Positions 53,501 through 64,000 of a stretch of DNA of 64,000 bases are shown here, one piece after another (position 1 is the stretch's first letter; every line of letters starts with the position of its first letter). The position numbers and the translations under genes are program-made. This DNA comes from Sebastes aleutianus. Lineage: Eukaryota > Chordata > Actinopteri > Perciformes > Sebastidae. The notes under the pieces are model-generated. The model was not told the origin of the DNA, did not search any database, and saw only the letters and a program-made list of their open reading frames with translations. The stretch covers positions 21,235,587 through 21,299,586 of the forward strand of contig CAKAKS010000062.1 in NCBI GenBank assembly GCA_916700875.1, in the 5' to 3' direction.

Positions 53501-56500
53501 CAATCACTTAGTTCCTTACTGTCAACATCTGTTTTATCTAATAAGATACAGTTTTCACTCTGTTCATCTCAGTTTTCCTTCGCATATTTTGAGGTGAAAG
53601 GTCAAGGGACCCCTTTGAATATGGCCATACCGGCTTTTTCTTGCTAAACTTTAGCGTAAATTTGGAGCGTCATTTTGCATTCTTCCCGACAAGCTAGTAT
53701 GACATGTTTGGTACCAATGGATTCCTCAGTCTTTCTTGTTTCATATGTAGAGTATCTTTACTGTAACTTTAAGACCCGCTACGACCCGCTGAAAGACAGA
53801 AAAGCAGTTAGAGTTGTTCCGATACCAGTATAGGAAATACATCCGATACTGCCCAAAATTCGGTGATGGGTATCGGCGAGTACGCCAGTCTATGCTCCGA
53901 TCCGATACCATCATTTATTAACCAGGAAAAAAAACTTGTTTAACTGGAAATCAATTCTTCTTCGCTGCTTCCAAACAGTAGCCTTTACTGTGCTGTCACC
54001 CTGGATGTATCATGGCTACTGCTGGCAACTACTGTTATAGAGCAGCGAAGAAGAACTGATTGCAGGAAGTTTGTAACGTGACGATAGCAAACAACAACAG
54101 TGCGGTGCTAGTGGAGAGGGTACCGGTAGTCAGAGTGAGGTAAATGTAGTAGTGTAGTAAACAGCTGGTGAATAATAATAATAATGATATTAATAATAGC
54201 TTCTTTTTTTATCACGCTGTTATCAGATCGGTACTCGGTATCGTCCGATACGGCAAGTTCAGGTATCGGGACATCTCTAATAGTCGTCAGATTTTAAAGA
54301 GGTTATTAGTTTACATAATAAAAAATGTAGACTTGACGTCCTTGTATCGATACATTATTGCCACGCAAAATATCGTGATACTATGCTGTATTGATTTTTT
54401 CCCCCACCCCTTTGCTCTCTGATGGTCCAGTCAGTGTGAACACACTTCCTCTGACTCCAGTTTTAGAGGAATATATCTACCGCCTTGCCTTTATTTAGAC
54501 AGATTATTCTGAGAGCTGATTCATGTTGTCCAAGAGGTGAGGAATCTGTCCAGCCATCACCAGTCACCTCCTTTTAATGACTCACATTCACAAACACACA
54601 TTACAGTCAAAATCATCTGAGGTGTTGACTCCACTGTTAGCGGTAAGGCACTTCTCTTCTCCTTTTATCAGAAAAAGGAACTAGTGCACATGTTCTGTTT
54701 GCTCTCCCAAACTATTACAGCTTTATTTGTACCGGCACAATAAAATCTGGACTGTCTTTGATCTGCTTTAAAATAGAATTCATAGGAAGTAAAGGCAAAG
54801 AGACAGTTTTATCTAATATAAGCCATACAACATGACAACATGATTTTTGTAATATAAATTGGTACAGATAGTTTATGACATGGCAGAAGTGTTTTGACAT
54901 TTCACCTTTGGTCTGCTCATCTTTTCTGCTGGGATGTTTCTGTTTGTGTGTAATGTCTCATTGCTAGGGCGGCAGGATGTATATGTTGTTACTAAGTGCA
55001 CATTCAAGGTCTGGAGTGGTTTGGAAAAGTGTGTTAAGTGCATACTCTACGGTAGCATAGTATGTCTGTTCAAATCACTGTCTGCCTGCTAGCCAGCAAC
55101 AAAGCCCGTGGCTTGGGTAAAAATTAATGGTATCAGGTAGGCTAATAATTAACCAGCGTGCTTTAATGAGTTAGTTTCCTTTATTAGCACCAGCCAGATG
55201 TGGGCCCTTTGTCTTTAGGCATGTACTGTCTTTACGCACGAATAATCTTTCACACATACACGGAGTAAGCTGCTGTAATGCCCCACCATGTGTGTGTGTG
55301 TATGGTGATGCTTTTAATTTATTTAGCCTCTTTTGGTTGAAAATAAACATCTGAGTCAAAGAGCCATCACAGCATCTTTAGAGGCCTAATCAGCCTCTGA
55401 AAGCATTAAACAAAGTGGTTTGGACTGAAGTGAATTGCTGCTGATTTGACCAAGAGTTATGAAACATTTCATCAGGGTCCCTAGGGATGTCTTTCAGCGG
55501 TATAAGGCGCTAAATTCCTCTGATACTTAATTTTGTGACTACCAGAAGACTGGATCGTGAAAATTCACTGAACTCGGTCTATAGATTAAGTCTTTTTTTT
55601 TTTTTCATTTAAAAATCTAATCAGTTTAGAAAATAACACCAGCCAAGTTATAGTAAATTTATAATAAATTTGCCTCCTCTATGAATCACTTGGTAGGTAC
55701 TTAAAGGGCGGGTCCATTATTTATTTGTTTTTTTGAGGTTTTTATATCATTCTATAGCTTCCAAGTGGTATTCCTTATGTATTCAAATCTGCACATTTAA
55801 ATTCTGGTCGAGGTACAGTATGTATGTTTTAGCATCAAAATGCTATTTTCCCAGCCCTTTTAAAACCTTTTTCCCATGTGACCTGACGTAGGTTTGTGCA
55901 TGATGCTGCTGCTACACATATAAACACATAACGCTAGTCCTTATAGTCAATGTATTAACGTTACATACAGCAACTTAGATGGCGGTCGGCACGCTTCCAG
56001 TTTAGAGAAGCAGACAGGAGTACCGGCACAGAAGCTAAGCAATGTACTGATGTAGTAGACCAGCAACTCCTGTGTTCAGCGAGGTAAAATTACTATTTTT
56101 GTCAATGAAGTCTGGTGCCTTTTGAGGAGAGTGATGTAATGGCTCCAGTTCCCCATCAGAAAGGGCTGTCTGACGGCGAGGTAAAGTGGTGAAAATATTC
56201 TAAATATAGCGTACACTTAAACTAATATAGATTTTTTTTTTTTTACTGGCTAGGATATGTTTTTCTGCTGCTCCGGTCCATAGCTGCTTTACCTCGCCGT
56301 CAGACAGCCCTTTCCAATGGAGAACTGAAGCTGTTATATAGCTCTCTTCAAAGCCACCAGACTTCATTGACAAAATGTAATTTTACCTCGCAGAACACAG
56401 AGTATACATAGCCACAAAAAATCAAAATAACCCTTTCAGTTATTTCCACATCTATCTTTGACTCAGCTAGTGTTAAGAGTTCACATGATTATTCATAACC

Positions 56501-59500
56501 TTGTTTGATTAGCTTACTTTGGTAACGGCTAAGTGGGCGTTTACATTTATAAAACATGGGAAAGAATGCAGATGGGGTTGACTTTAAAAAAAATGTTTCC
56601 TGCCAGTGTTTCTATTTAAATCAAATAACAGTTGATGGTTTGGTATATGTGTTGCGGTGGTTAGCGGGCCAAATGAGGTGAGAAGACTGCCCTGTTTAGA
56701 TTTCACATTAATACTGATAAAGGAAGTGGTTGATACAACAGGCCTGCAGCATTTTAACGCCTTAAACCACTTAAGTCATTTAATCACCTCCTATCAGTCT
56801 GTAGTTAGTATGTGAGAGCATGCTCCTGGTCAGACTCTCACTAACCCTCCCTCTGTGTGTGCTGTATGTGCATACATAGTGTCTGAAGTTGTGTTGACCT
56901 CCCAAATAGCTGCAGGGTTTTTGTCCTGGCCAACTTGTATTCTCACCAAGAAGGAGCTGCAAGGCTGACTGAGCATTTTTGCTCTTGAGTCTTCCACGGC
57001 TGACACACATGCATCATGTACTGAGACATATAACCTACATACAGGCAGCACTACACATACATGTAGACACACATGTGCCCTTGAGCTGCGCTGATGCAGG
57101 GAGACAGTGCTGTTTTTTATGGGTGTTTTATTTCTAGGGCTCCGTCTCTGCAGTGTCCTCATTTTCCAGCTGACTGCCAGATCCTGCCTCGGCACCCAAG
57201 AGCCAGGTTTTTTCCTGGAGCCGGACAAGGCTAAGTGCTGGATGGCCTCCCGAACACACATTTGGGATGTTTCACGCCCCCACATCTCTGTCCCTTCCTT
57301 TCCCTTTGGCATTTATTCGTCTTAATCCTAGACCTAATATAAGTACCAGATACTGTATACTCAGATTGTGTCCAGGTTTAGATGAGATGGAGGGTGGTTC
57401 ACGCCTGTCTCAAATATGTCTCCAGTGACCACTTGTAATTATATTTCACCTCCCTCTACATTTTATTTTTTCTGTGAGAAACCAACCACTGCTGAGCATA
57501 AAAATAAAAGTGTGTTCAGCCATGCAGCTAGAGAAGATGCCTGCAGCGGTTAGATGCATACTGAATAAAACTTAGAGTTCACCTGAGGTCCTTTTTAATG
57601 TGTTTAATATTCACACCATGCTGCTGTCCGCTTGTGGCTTCATCCAAGAGGCAGTTTAGTTTGAGCCCGATCTCTGTTCACCTGAGAGGGCCTTGTTCTC
57701 CAAGGTGACGAGGGTTGTCCTGGAGGAATGTGGGTAAGCAGGCTGGGTTAGCCTTAGAAATAGTTTGCTAAACAGTTTGAGTTCAACAGGCTCGTTCTCT
57801 GGAATAAACCCATGGTCAATATTTAGTCAGGGAAATATCAAGAGTGTCAAAGTCCATGCTCAGCTGCTCACCTTTCTCCCGACAGTATTTGCATACACTC
57901 TCCTCTATTAGCATTACACTGTGTTCACTCATCCCTGGTTTATCATTATCACAGATTTGGGGAAATGAGAAGGGCATAACAGTATAGTCTGTGGAGAATA
58001 TCACACTGGGCTCCTGCTACACTACATGTAGATGAACCAGACGGACGGTATGCATGCAAAGATGGCAGCCGCCACAGCTGCAAGTCAGCTGAAGCTAGAG
58101 GAAATGGAATCTGCCTGCGCTGTGCTGTTGTTTGTGAAGGGATTTGCCATAACAGTGCTAGCCAGAACAATGGCGAGGGAGAGCGGTGGAAAGAGTAACA
58201 CGATGTGTCCATCTGCAACTCCCTCAGGCCACGATTGGGTTGTAGTGGGATAAGGAGTTTGCATTCGAAGGCTTGGCCCAATGTGTTTGGCTGGGGATCA
58301 CAGCTCGACTGAACAGAGTCCAGGCTCGGAGCCTCCTCATTTTGTATGCTTTAGTACAATATTGCTGGCTCACAGCTACAAACACACATGTCAAACACAC
58401 ACATACACTTGCCTGTTGTCATCACATACCACCCTGGGTGGTCCATTACATCGAGACAGAACAGACAAGACTGTTCTTAAAACCAGCCTGAAGCCATATT
58501 GTTGTTCAATAATGGAGGGGAAGTGAAATGGCCATTGTGCTGTGTGTTTGGTCATGTTTCCATACACAGCGCTGCCATGATTGTGTCTACTGTCCGTCTG
58601 CAGCTTTCACAGTCAACGTCAACATCCTGGTGATTTATCGCCAGCTGTTTATCAATCCTGTAACACATGCTATATTATCAAACTGTATCACTGCACGACG
58701 GGAAATGAAGGATTTTTCTGTCAGTAATACCCACGTCTTATCCTGAGAAGACTAATCAAACTTGCATGTGTTTGTGAGTGAAATATTGAGAAAGTGATGT
58801 GCAGTTTTATCCTGTGTTTTGAATCTTCTTTTCTACGCTGTTTGTTTGGAAGATTAGTGTTTTGTGTGTGGGCAATTGGTGTGGAAAGTGATAAAGAGTG
58901 GGAGAAAGAATGAGAGGGTTGACAGAGCACCCTGAGGCCATGTTAATAAGGACTCCCTCTTTCTTTCCCTCCCATTCTTTCTTTCTCCCTTCCCTTGACG
59001 ATAGCAGGAGCAGCCAGATCATTGCTTCACTCTCTGGCGTTTTCTCTCTCCTGCCCACCCCTCCCTTTCCTCTTGCTCTCTCCAGCTCCTTCCTTTCATG
59101 TTTCCTCCCTCCTTCCAGTTTCTTTTTCTTGCTCCAATCCTCCCTCCCTCGATCCCTCTTTGAACCCTCAGGCCGCAGATCAGCCCAGTGCCAGGAGAGA
59201 AAAAGGAAAAGGAGGCGAGAGGGCGGGTGGGTGGAAGGGAGAAAGAGTGGTGAGAGGGAGATAGAGGAGGATGGATAGAGGAGCTACAGAAACATGCAGA
59301 GATGAGCAGACGGACAGAAAGGGAGTCAAAAGGTGGCTTCCTGACTGTCAGACCAAACAGTCTCTGCAACTGAAAACAACCTCTGTTGTTGTATGTAGAA
59401 AATAAAAACTGATCATTTTGCACACATGCATCTGAGCTCAGAGTAATAATAAAGGTGTGGCACCAGATCAGATGGCAAGAACACAGATGCATACTTGTCA

Positions 59501-62500
59501 ATCACAAACAGCTCCTTCCTTAGCACTCACACCAGTGCAGCTAGCCCTATCTACTTATAAATAGTAACTATACAATTTGCTAGCAAAAGGGGATGTTGGT
59601 TTCTTTGTGTGCCAGCATACACATACAACTGTGTTTCCACTTTGCTTCACCTTTTTTTCCCACACAGTCTTAACAGTTCTTTCTGTCTGTATCCAGCTCC
59701 CGTCCCTGTGAAACCTCAAGGGAATAGGAAGTAGCTCTGGCCTTACTCACTCAATTAGCTTTCCTGTGCTAGTTGGTGTTTTTTTTATATGTGTGTGTGT
59801 GGTCCTTTTTTGGATCTGCAATTAGTCTCAAATCTCAAAATGTTGTGTCTTCTCTTGTCTCTTTGTTTCTGACAGTACTGGCATAAAGGATGCTTCTGCT
59901 GCGAGGTCTGCAAAATGACTCTAAACATGAAGAATTACAAAGGCTATGACAAGAGACCATACTGCAATGCGTAAGTCATCATTTTGTGTACGTCAGTGAG
60001 CATGTGTCATGTTTTTATACTCGACTGGTTCAGCCCGCATCGCAAAGACACTGACAGCAGTGTTTAATCTGTCCACAGACGGAAATAGGACTCTCCAAAT
60101 GTGTGTGTGTAATCATGTTGCAACCCAACTAAGGCCCCTCTCTCCCTCCTCTGCGGTTGATCAGTGACTATTCCAGCTCCCCCCTCAGAGAAAAGGCCTA
60201 TGTGTTGTGTGGGAAAGTGCCTCCCTCCCTCCTCCTCCTCGGTGGCGAAGGGGGGGGGGTATCAACAAAGGAAATTCCTAAAGTTCCTCTACAGTGACAT
60301 GGGCAGAAACACTGCAAACTAGCATGTCCACTCACGCTTCAGCACATACTCACACACTAAAGGCTCATCAGGAATCCATGGAATCCCCCTCTGCCATTAC
60401 TTATAAGTGTTTTCTCTCCCTCTCTCTCTCTCAGTGAGAGTTGGAGGGTGAGTGCATGTTCTGAGCGGGAATGCAGAGAGAAGGCGTTGCTTCATGTCCT
60501 GACAAGCTCTTTTGCATCTTTCCTGAACAGTCATTTTATTGCCAATTAAATAAATCAAAACGTCATGCCAGCATTGTCATTCTCAACCCCAGAAGAAACT
60601 CTAAACTAGTTTACTAGCTTTGCTCGTGGTCAGCTGTTTTCTATAGGATTTGGCTTCCTTTATGATTAATACCAGGGAAGTCATTTGTGCCAAGTCTGGA
60701 GTAAAATAACATGGCGCTTTATTTTGTCCTCCTCCTGTTCAAGGATCATTATATAACATTTGTTGTCCATATCTCTGGACCTAGATTTATTTTTTGCAAA
60801 GATGCATTCAGATTGAATACAAAGCATAATTTAGTCCTAAATTTGGCGACTAAAGTATTTTTTGTTGTCTGCATTTATTAGCGACAAACAGCCATTAAAA
60901 TGTCCCTCATCAGAAAGTACAGGGGTTTGCAGCTAGCTAGCAACAAGCACTGACAGGGTGTGACTGATTTGAAAACTTACAGGGACTCCAGCAGTTTCCC
61001 TAACTTTCCCTTACTTCTTTTTTTTCTCCTGGCTCTTTATATTCATTACACCCACTCAGGATAATTGTACATTTTTCTCTCAAGTTGAAACGTTTCCAAC
61101 TCCGTGAAAGGTCGCATTTTAATCTGGGAAAATGAAACGGGAAAGAAAAAAGATTACTCGCCCGATCGGATAGCGACATACATGCAAATATACTACTCCA
61201 GGTTAACCAAATGAGCTGATCTGTTTTTGGAGCAGCAGCTCACAGGTGAATGTGTGCATCTGTCTTCACATGTAAACTTAAAAAACATGCAATAGGCCTG
61301 TTTTTTTTTTTTTTTTACAGAGTTTCATAGTAGGAAAAGCACAGATGTTATTAATAACATTAATGAGAGCTCTGTTCCATTCAAGTGTCCCAGGAAGCCG
61401 TGACAGTGAGGCAGCATGAACAATACAAGGAAACTGAATCAGCTAAATGGAATTCAGCCCTCATTACTTTTATTATTTACACCTGTGCTTTTTCTACTTT
61501 GACATGTCAAATTGCCTCCTGTTATTATTCTGTCACAGGTGTTTTCACTTGTTTTGGCTGTATTTAATTGAGATCTCCCTGACTCCCCTGTTGGTTTTTG
61601 TACCCCTGTGACGTCAGGAAAACACCTTTTATGACTCATTTGATTGTATGGGGGACCTAGACCACAGTGACACAGTGTCACCATGACCCAGCCTCACCTT
61701 GATTAGTCATAATAAGTGCAAACACCTGTGTGCAGGCCTAACTATAACCTTATGTAAGATGATAACTAGGGCTGTCAAAGTTAACGCGATAATAACACAT
61801 TAATGCAAATTCATTTTAACGCCATCAATTTCTTTAATGCATTAACACAACTAGTGATTTTTAGGTTTTTGCAAGCTCAGGGCATATGAAACCAGAGACC
61901 CTAAGGAATCCATTGTTACCAACCATGTCATACTAGCTTGTCGCGAAGGAGGCTAAATAATGCTCCAAACGTGTTACATTTTGGCAAGGAATATCCTGAC
62001 AGTAGTGCATGAGACAAGTAATCTGAAAAACAAAATCATGTTCCTGCAAGATTTCACAGACCGGATGAAAACAACCAATCAGAGTCAAGCTGGAGACTGC
62101 CGTCTCTGAGCAGCTGTCAATCACTCGCCAACTCTGATTAAATGGTCAATCTAGGCAGGGCTGATCAAATATGAATCAATATTCTGTTACTGTAATGCCT
62201 ATTTCTCGCCTCAAATGTTTTCAGAAACATCTCGTAGTGTACTTTTTAGCTGTAAAATGAGACACCAGAGCCATGAGGAGGTGCAGAGGTCTAGTTTTCT
62301 CTCTGAACACTTGAATTACAATATGCTGAAAGGTTATTTTTGCCCAATGATGCCAAAAACATTCTGCCTACCCCCACTTCAAGGTACATTTTGAACAGAT
62401 AAAAAATGTGCGATTAATCGCAATTAACTATAGACAATCATGCAATTAAATATTTTAATTGAATGACAGCCCTAATGATAACATATAGTCATTTTAATTA

Positions 62501-64000
62501 TTATTACTAGTCCTAAAATCTCAGTTTGACTTTGTCCCTACTTCCAATCTTTCACATGTGGTTTAAGGTGTTAAGCCCCTACAGCAGGTGTCATCCTACT
62601 GTCACCTTCGTTTTAGACTAAAGTGGCTACTTCTTTTCCCTTTCCTTTCCTCTGATGTTCCCTCCGCTCATCGCGCCAGCAGGAGCAAGGCCCCTCACAG
62701 CCTGTTTATTATGCCTCTTTCCGTTTGTTTAAAACAAGCCTTGTTCGAGTAAACATCATCAGCGGATGAGCCTCCCGCTTCAGGAAAGGAATTCAGGCTA
62801 TGTTCTCTGTCATTATTCTGTGGGATAACTACTTTATCATTACTCCTCTATATTTGTCCTCAGTAATTGATATAGGCGTTGTTTGTTTTCACTGTCTTCC
62901 CACCCACCTCTTCCCTGAGAGTCCCATCCCTGATTAGATGCTGGAGAGTCACTGGGGGGATTGTGGGAGATTTAGGATGGCAGATAAGTGGACATAAAAA
63001 TTCTTCATTTCCTCAGGAGACTGTGGGAGCCACTGGTGGGTCGCCGCCTTAATGGCTGATGGTCCAGAAATTAATTTGAACATCAATGTGGTGTTATTAA
63101 AACGTGTCACAAATGTCTTGATTTAGTGTTCCTGCCAGTTTTCTTCCATTTAACACTATCGTGAATCATTCATTGATATGTTGTTGATAAATAACCAGTC
63201 AAGATTAAAACCCCTGTCACAATAGCCGTGTTTCCATTCACATATTTATATTCGCATTTTTAAGTATCGCATTAGAAAAGCTGTATGGAAACGGCAAAAT
63301 TCAATAAAACTCCCTCAAAGTTTTTACGCTTGATTGAGGTGGTTTTTGCCTTAAGCGAAAAAGAGTTGATGTTATAAATGGGTTATGGAAACACCTCTGC
63401 TAAATAAACTCTGACATAGCCAGATTTAACACACATGACTGATCAGCTGTTTGCGCTGTTGGCATTTCTATTTTTGCAACATTTCAAAAGTTTGCTTAAA
63501 ATTAGCTCCACAATTGAATGGAAACACAGCTTTTGTGGCATGACGCTGCTTCCTGGGTTGTTCTGCCCCATGTTTCAGTCTGGGAAAGGGCTCTCGTTGA
63601 AAGATACATGAGCTTCGTTGTATAATGGATTCTGCCTGTCACTGTGCAGCAGACACCTCTGCCTGTTGCTTTCTAGCTCTCCTTCATCATCATCTGCCTC
63701 TACTAACTCCAGCCCCTCTACTCTGATGTGTGTTTTTGATGAGACTTCTGTCCAGATTTGACATGTAGATGAAATGTTCCTGCTGAATGATGCATTACAA
63801 CCTTTCCAGGTCTCACAGGGTCAAGCCGGCCACAACATCTCCTGGTTCCACTATGCAAACAGGCCTCTCCTCCTGCACAGTAGGCGGTTTGTGTGTGTGT
63901 CTGTGTGTGCGCGTGTGTGTGTGTGTGTGTGCGTGATAACACATACCCTCACTCCTCCACCCCAGCACTACCTCCCCACCTCCATTTTGATCACTCCCTC
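47508..64000 (+). CDS. lasp1: LIM and SH3 domain protein 1 (first two coding exons)
   Basis: LASP1 is an actin-associated scaffold of focal adhesions with an N-terminal LIM domain, two nebulin repeats and an SH3 domain. Only the LIM part is here: coding exon 1 is 47508-47576 (MNPLCGRCNRVVYPTEKVNC LDK, 23 codons) and exon 2 is 59876-59970 (YWHKGCFCCEVCKMTLNMKN, YKGYDKRPYCNA). The zinc ligands are C5, C8, H26, C29, C32, C35 and C53; the eighth (usually His) falls in the next exon, which I did not find before the right edge. Residue 31 is Cys where human LASP1 has His, giving an extra cysteine. The nebulette short form (LASP2) is very similar, so the assignment rests on linkage to cacnb1, arl5c and plxdc1. 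Intron 1 is 12.3 kb. Confidence 0.9.
47985..49982. repeat. large-unit tandem array in lasp1 intron 1
   Basis: Five partial or full units start at about 48003, 48390, 48580, 48964 and 49494 (spacing 387, 190, 384, 530, then about 490 bp). Each begins TATTTTGTGC-T-GAGTGCTTTACC and carries ACACAGGACTTCATATTGAA, TTTTCATGGACATGTCTGTG, CAATTGTACCCATAGTGACT and GTTTACTAGGTGGGTGGGGT. The full unit is near 530 bp; shorter ones have internal deletions. No coding frame is conserved across units. Confidence 0.92.
49983..51230. other. lasp1 intron 1, nothing recognised
   Basis: Moderate GC, no splice-flanked coding frame with homology. Open frames around 50120-50690 are not supported. Confidence 0.35.
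51236..52072. mobile_element. probable hAT-type MITE with TCGATTC-rich ends
   Basis: The left part CCCGATTCAATACTTTCACG, with GATTCGATATGTATTGTGAT, and the right part AATTGCGATGCATAGGTGAA, with TTGATTTTTTT, resemble the ends of a fish family whose termini read AATCGATTTTTT. A GC-richer middle (51770-51910) is unexplained. The terminal repeats are too eroded to pair with certainty. Confidence 0.35.
52766..53025 (+). repeat. interspersed repeat of the GTTTATAAGAAGTGGACG family
   Basis: The block GACTGTTTATAAGAAGTGGA, then CGTGACGTCACCCATTGGTT and TTTTGAAGCCTCAAGTTCGG, is a familiar high-copy fish element. It has no coding capacity; classification as SINE or MITE is uncertain. Confidence 0.5.
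53570..53808. mobile_element. fragment of TAGGGCTGTCAA-type MITE
   Basis: GGTCAAGGGACCCCTTTGAA, TTTGGTACCAATGGATTCCT and GTATCTTTACTGTAACTTTA align in order with the interior of the copies at 8349 and 61767. It is cut off at 53808 by the hAT MITE. Confidence 0.65.
53809..54279. mobile_element. hAT-type MITE (CCGATACC family)
   Basis: The left end TAGAGTTGTTCCGATACC and the right end (reverse complement) TAGAGATGTCCCGATACC form the terminal inverted repeat. The flanking 8-mers AAAGCAGT and ATAGTCGT agree at 5 of 8 positions, compatible with an old 8 bp hAT duplication. Interior GGGTATCGGCGAGTACGCCA. The GATACGAGTACTT patch at 370 may be a relative. An (AAT)n run is at 54168-54185. Confidence 0.7.
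54280..56074. other. lasp1 intron 1, little recognised
   Basis: 54330-54415 (GTATCGATACATTATTGCCA, TGTATTGATTTTTTCCCCCA) resembles the end of a MITE; TTAAAGGGCGGGTCCATT at 55702 could be the left end of a TTAA element whose right end I could not place. Otherwise no feature. Confidence 0.35.
56075..56400. repeat. long inverted repeat
   Basis: Left arm about 56080-56192 (GAGGTAAAATTACTATTTTT, GTCAATGAAGTCTGGTGCC, GGGCTGTCTGACGGCGAGGT) and right arm about 56288-56398 are reverse complements with scattered mismatches. The spacer is about 95 bp. Possibly the core of a foldback transposon. Confidence 0.85.
56401..59875. other. lasp1 intron 1, right part, nothing firm
   Basis: A strongly pyrimidine-rich stretch (58955-59160) followed by a purine-rich one (59195-59280) is the only compositional anomaly. 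Open frames across it are low-complexity products. No exon or repeat family was supported. Confidence 0.4.
59971..61766. other. lasp1 intron 2, nothing recognised
   Basis: Starts with donor GTAAGT at 59971. Contains short CT-rich and poly-T runs. No exon resembling the HYPKQSF segment that should follow in LASP1. Confidence 0.4.
61767..62474. mobile_element. TAGGGCTGTCAA-type MITE, near full length
   Basis: The left end TAGGGCTGTCAAAGTTAACG and the right end (reverse complement) TAGGGCTGTCATTCAATTAA mark terminal inverted repeats beginning with TA, suggesting a TA target. CAATTAACTATAGACAATCA and GTGCGATTAATCGCAATTAA near the right end match the left end of the 8349 copy in reverse. Confidence 0.8.
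62475..63223. other. lasp1 intron 2, nothing recognised
   Basis: No coding frame or repeat family supported. Confidence 0.35.
63224..63531. mobile_element. MITE with GTGTTTCCATTCA termini
   Basis: AGCCGTGTTTCCATTCA at the left and TGAATGGAAACACAGCT at the right are inverted repeats. The interior repeats short TATGGAAACG and TATGGAAACACC motifs. No coding capacity. Confidence 0.8.
63889..63932. repeat. (GT)n microsatellite
   Basis: GT-rich run with C and G interruptions (GTGTGTGTCTGTGTGTGCGC), near the right edge. Confidence 0.88.

Noticed and set aside
58898..59501. Overlapping open frames on both strands
   Set aside because: They arise from a pyrimidine/purine-biased stretch that lacks stops; the products are low complexity (Ser, Pro, Arg, Glu).
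63962..64000. Possible third lasp1 exon starting CAG|CACTAC
   Set aside because: Only His-Tyr fits; the following residues (LPTSILITP) do not match the HYPKQSFTMV expected in LASP1.

Overview
The window reads as nuclear DNA of a ray-finned (teleost) fish: intron-rich vertebrate genes with GT-AG splicing, about 1-10 kb introns, and abundant fish-type short DNA transposons, Tc1-like remnants and LINE tails. Four protein-coding genes, all on the + strand, were assembled exon by exon with consistent splice phase: cacnb1 (voltage-gated calcium channel beta-1 subunit; 5' exons lie left of the window), arl5c (ARF-like GTPase, complete, 179 aa), plxdc1 (plexin domain-containing 1 / TEM7, complete, 14 coding exons, 486 aa) and lasp1 (LIM and SH3 protein 1; only the first two coding exons are inside the window). 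This matches the order CACNB1-ARL5C-PLXDC1-LASP1 of human 17q12 as I recall it, and mirrors the CACNB2-ARL5B-PLXDC2-NEBL paralogous block.

Layout: 1-4151 is presumed upstream cacnb1 intron, holding a LINE reverse-transcriptase fragment, a broken BED-type hAT transposase and a TTAA-flanked MITE. 4152-11976 holds the cacnb1 guanylate-kinase-like and C-terminal exons, including an unspliced variant whose tail resembles the skeletal-muscle beta-1a isoform; its 3' UTR runs to about 13.3 kb. 13.3-16.3 kb is intergenic with nested repeats. 16385-19644 is arl5c. 19.6-25.4 kb is intergenic with one tRNA-Cys. 25437-45095 is plxdc1, with a 9.4 kb first intron. 45.1-47.5 kb is intergenic with a foldback element. 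47508 to the right edge is lasp1, whose first intron carries a tandem array of large units.

The most striking region is plxdc1 intron 3 (35447-42189): seven intact and two broken tRNA-Cys(GCA) genes on both strands. They were multiplied with their flanks by direct and inverted duplication, including a 412 bp palindrome whose two ends are tRNA genes. With the copy at 21082-21153 that makes eight intact tRNA-Cys genes. Only the two outermost have an obvious oligo-T terminator close by. I recall mammals also having tRNA-Cys genes at this locus, so an ancient linkage with lineage-specific amplification is likely.

The remaining DNA is mostly introns with many MITEs, foldback elements and minisatellites. 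No bacterial-type operon, CRISPR array or evident novel protein system was seen.
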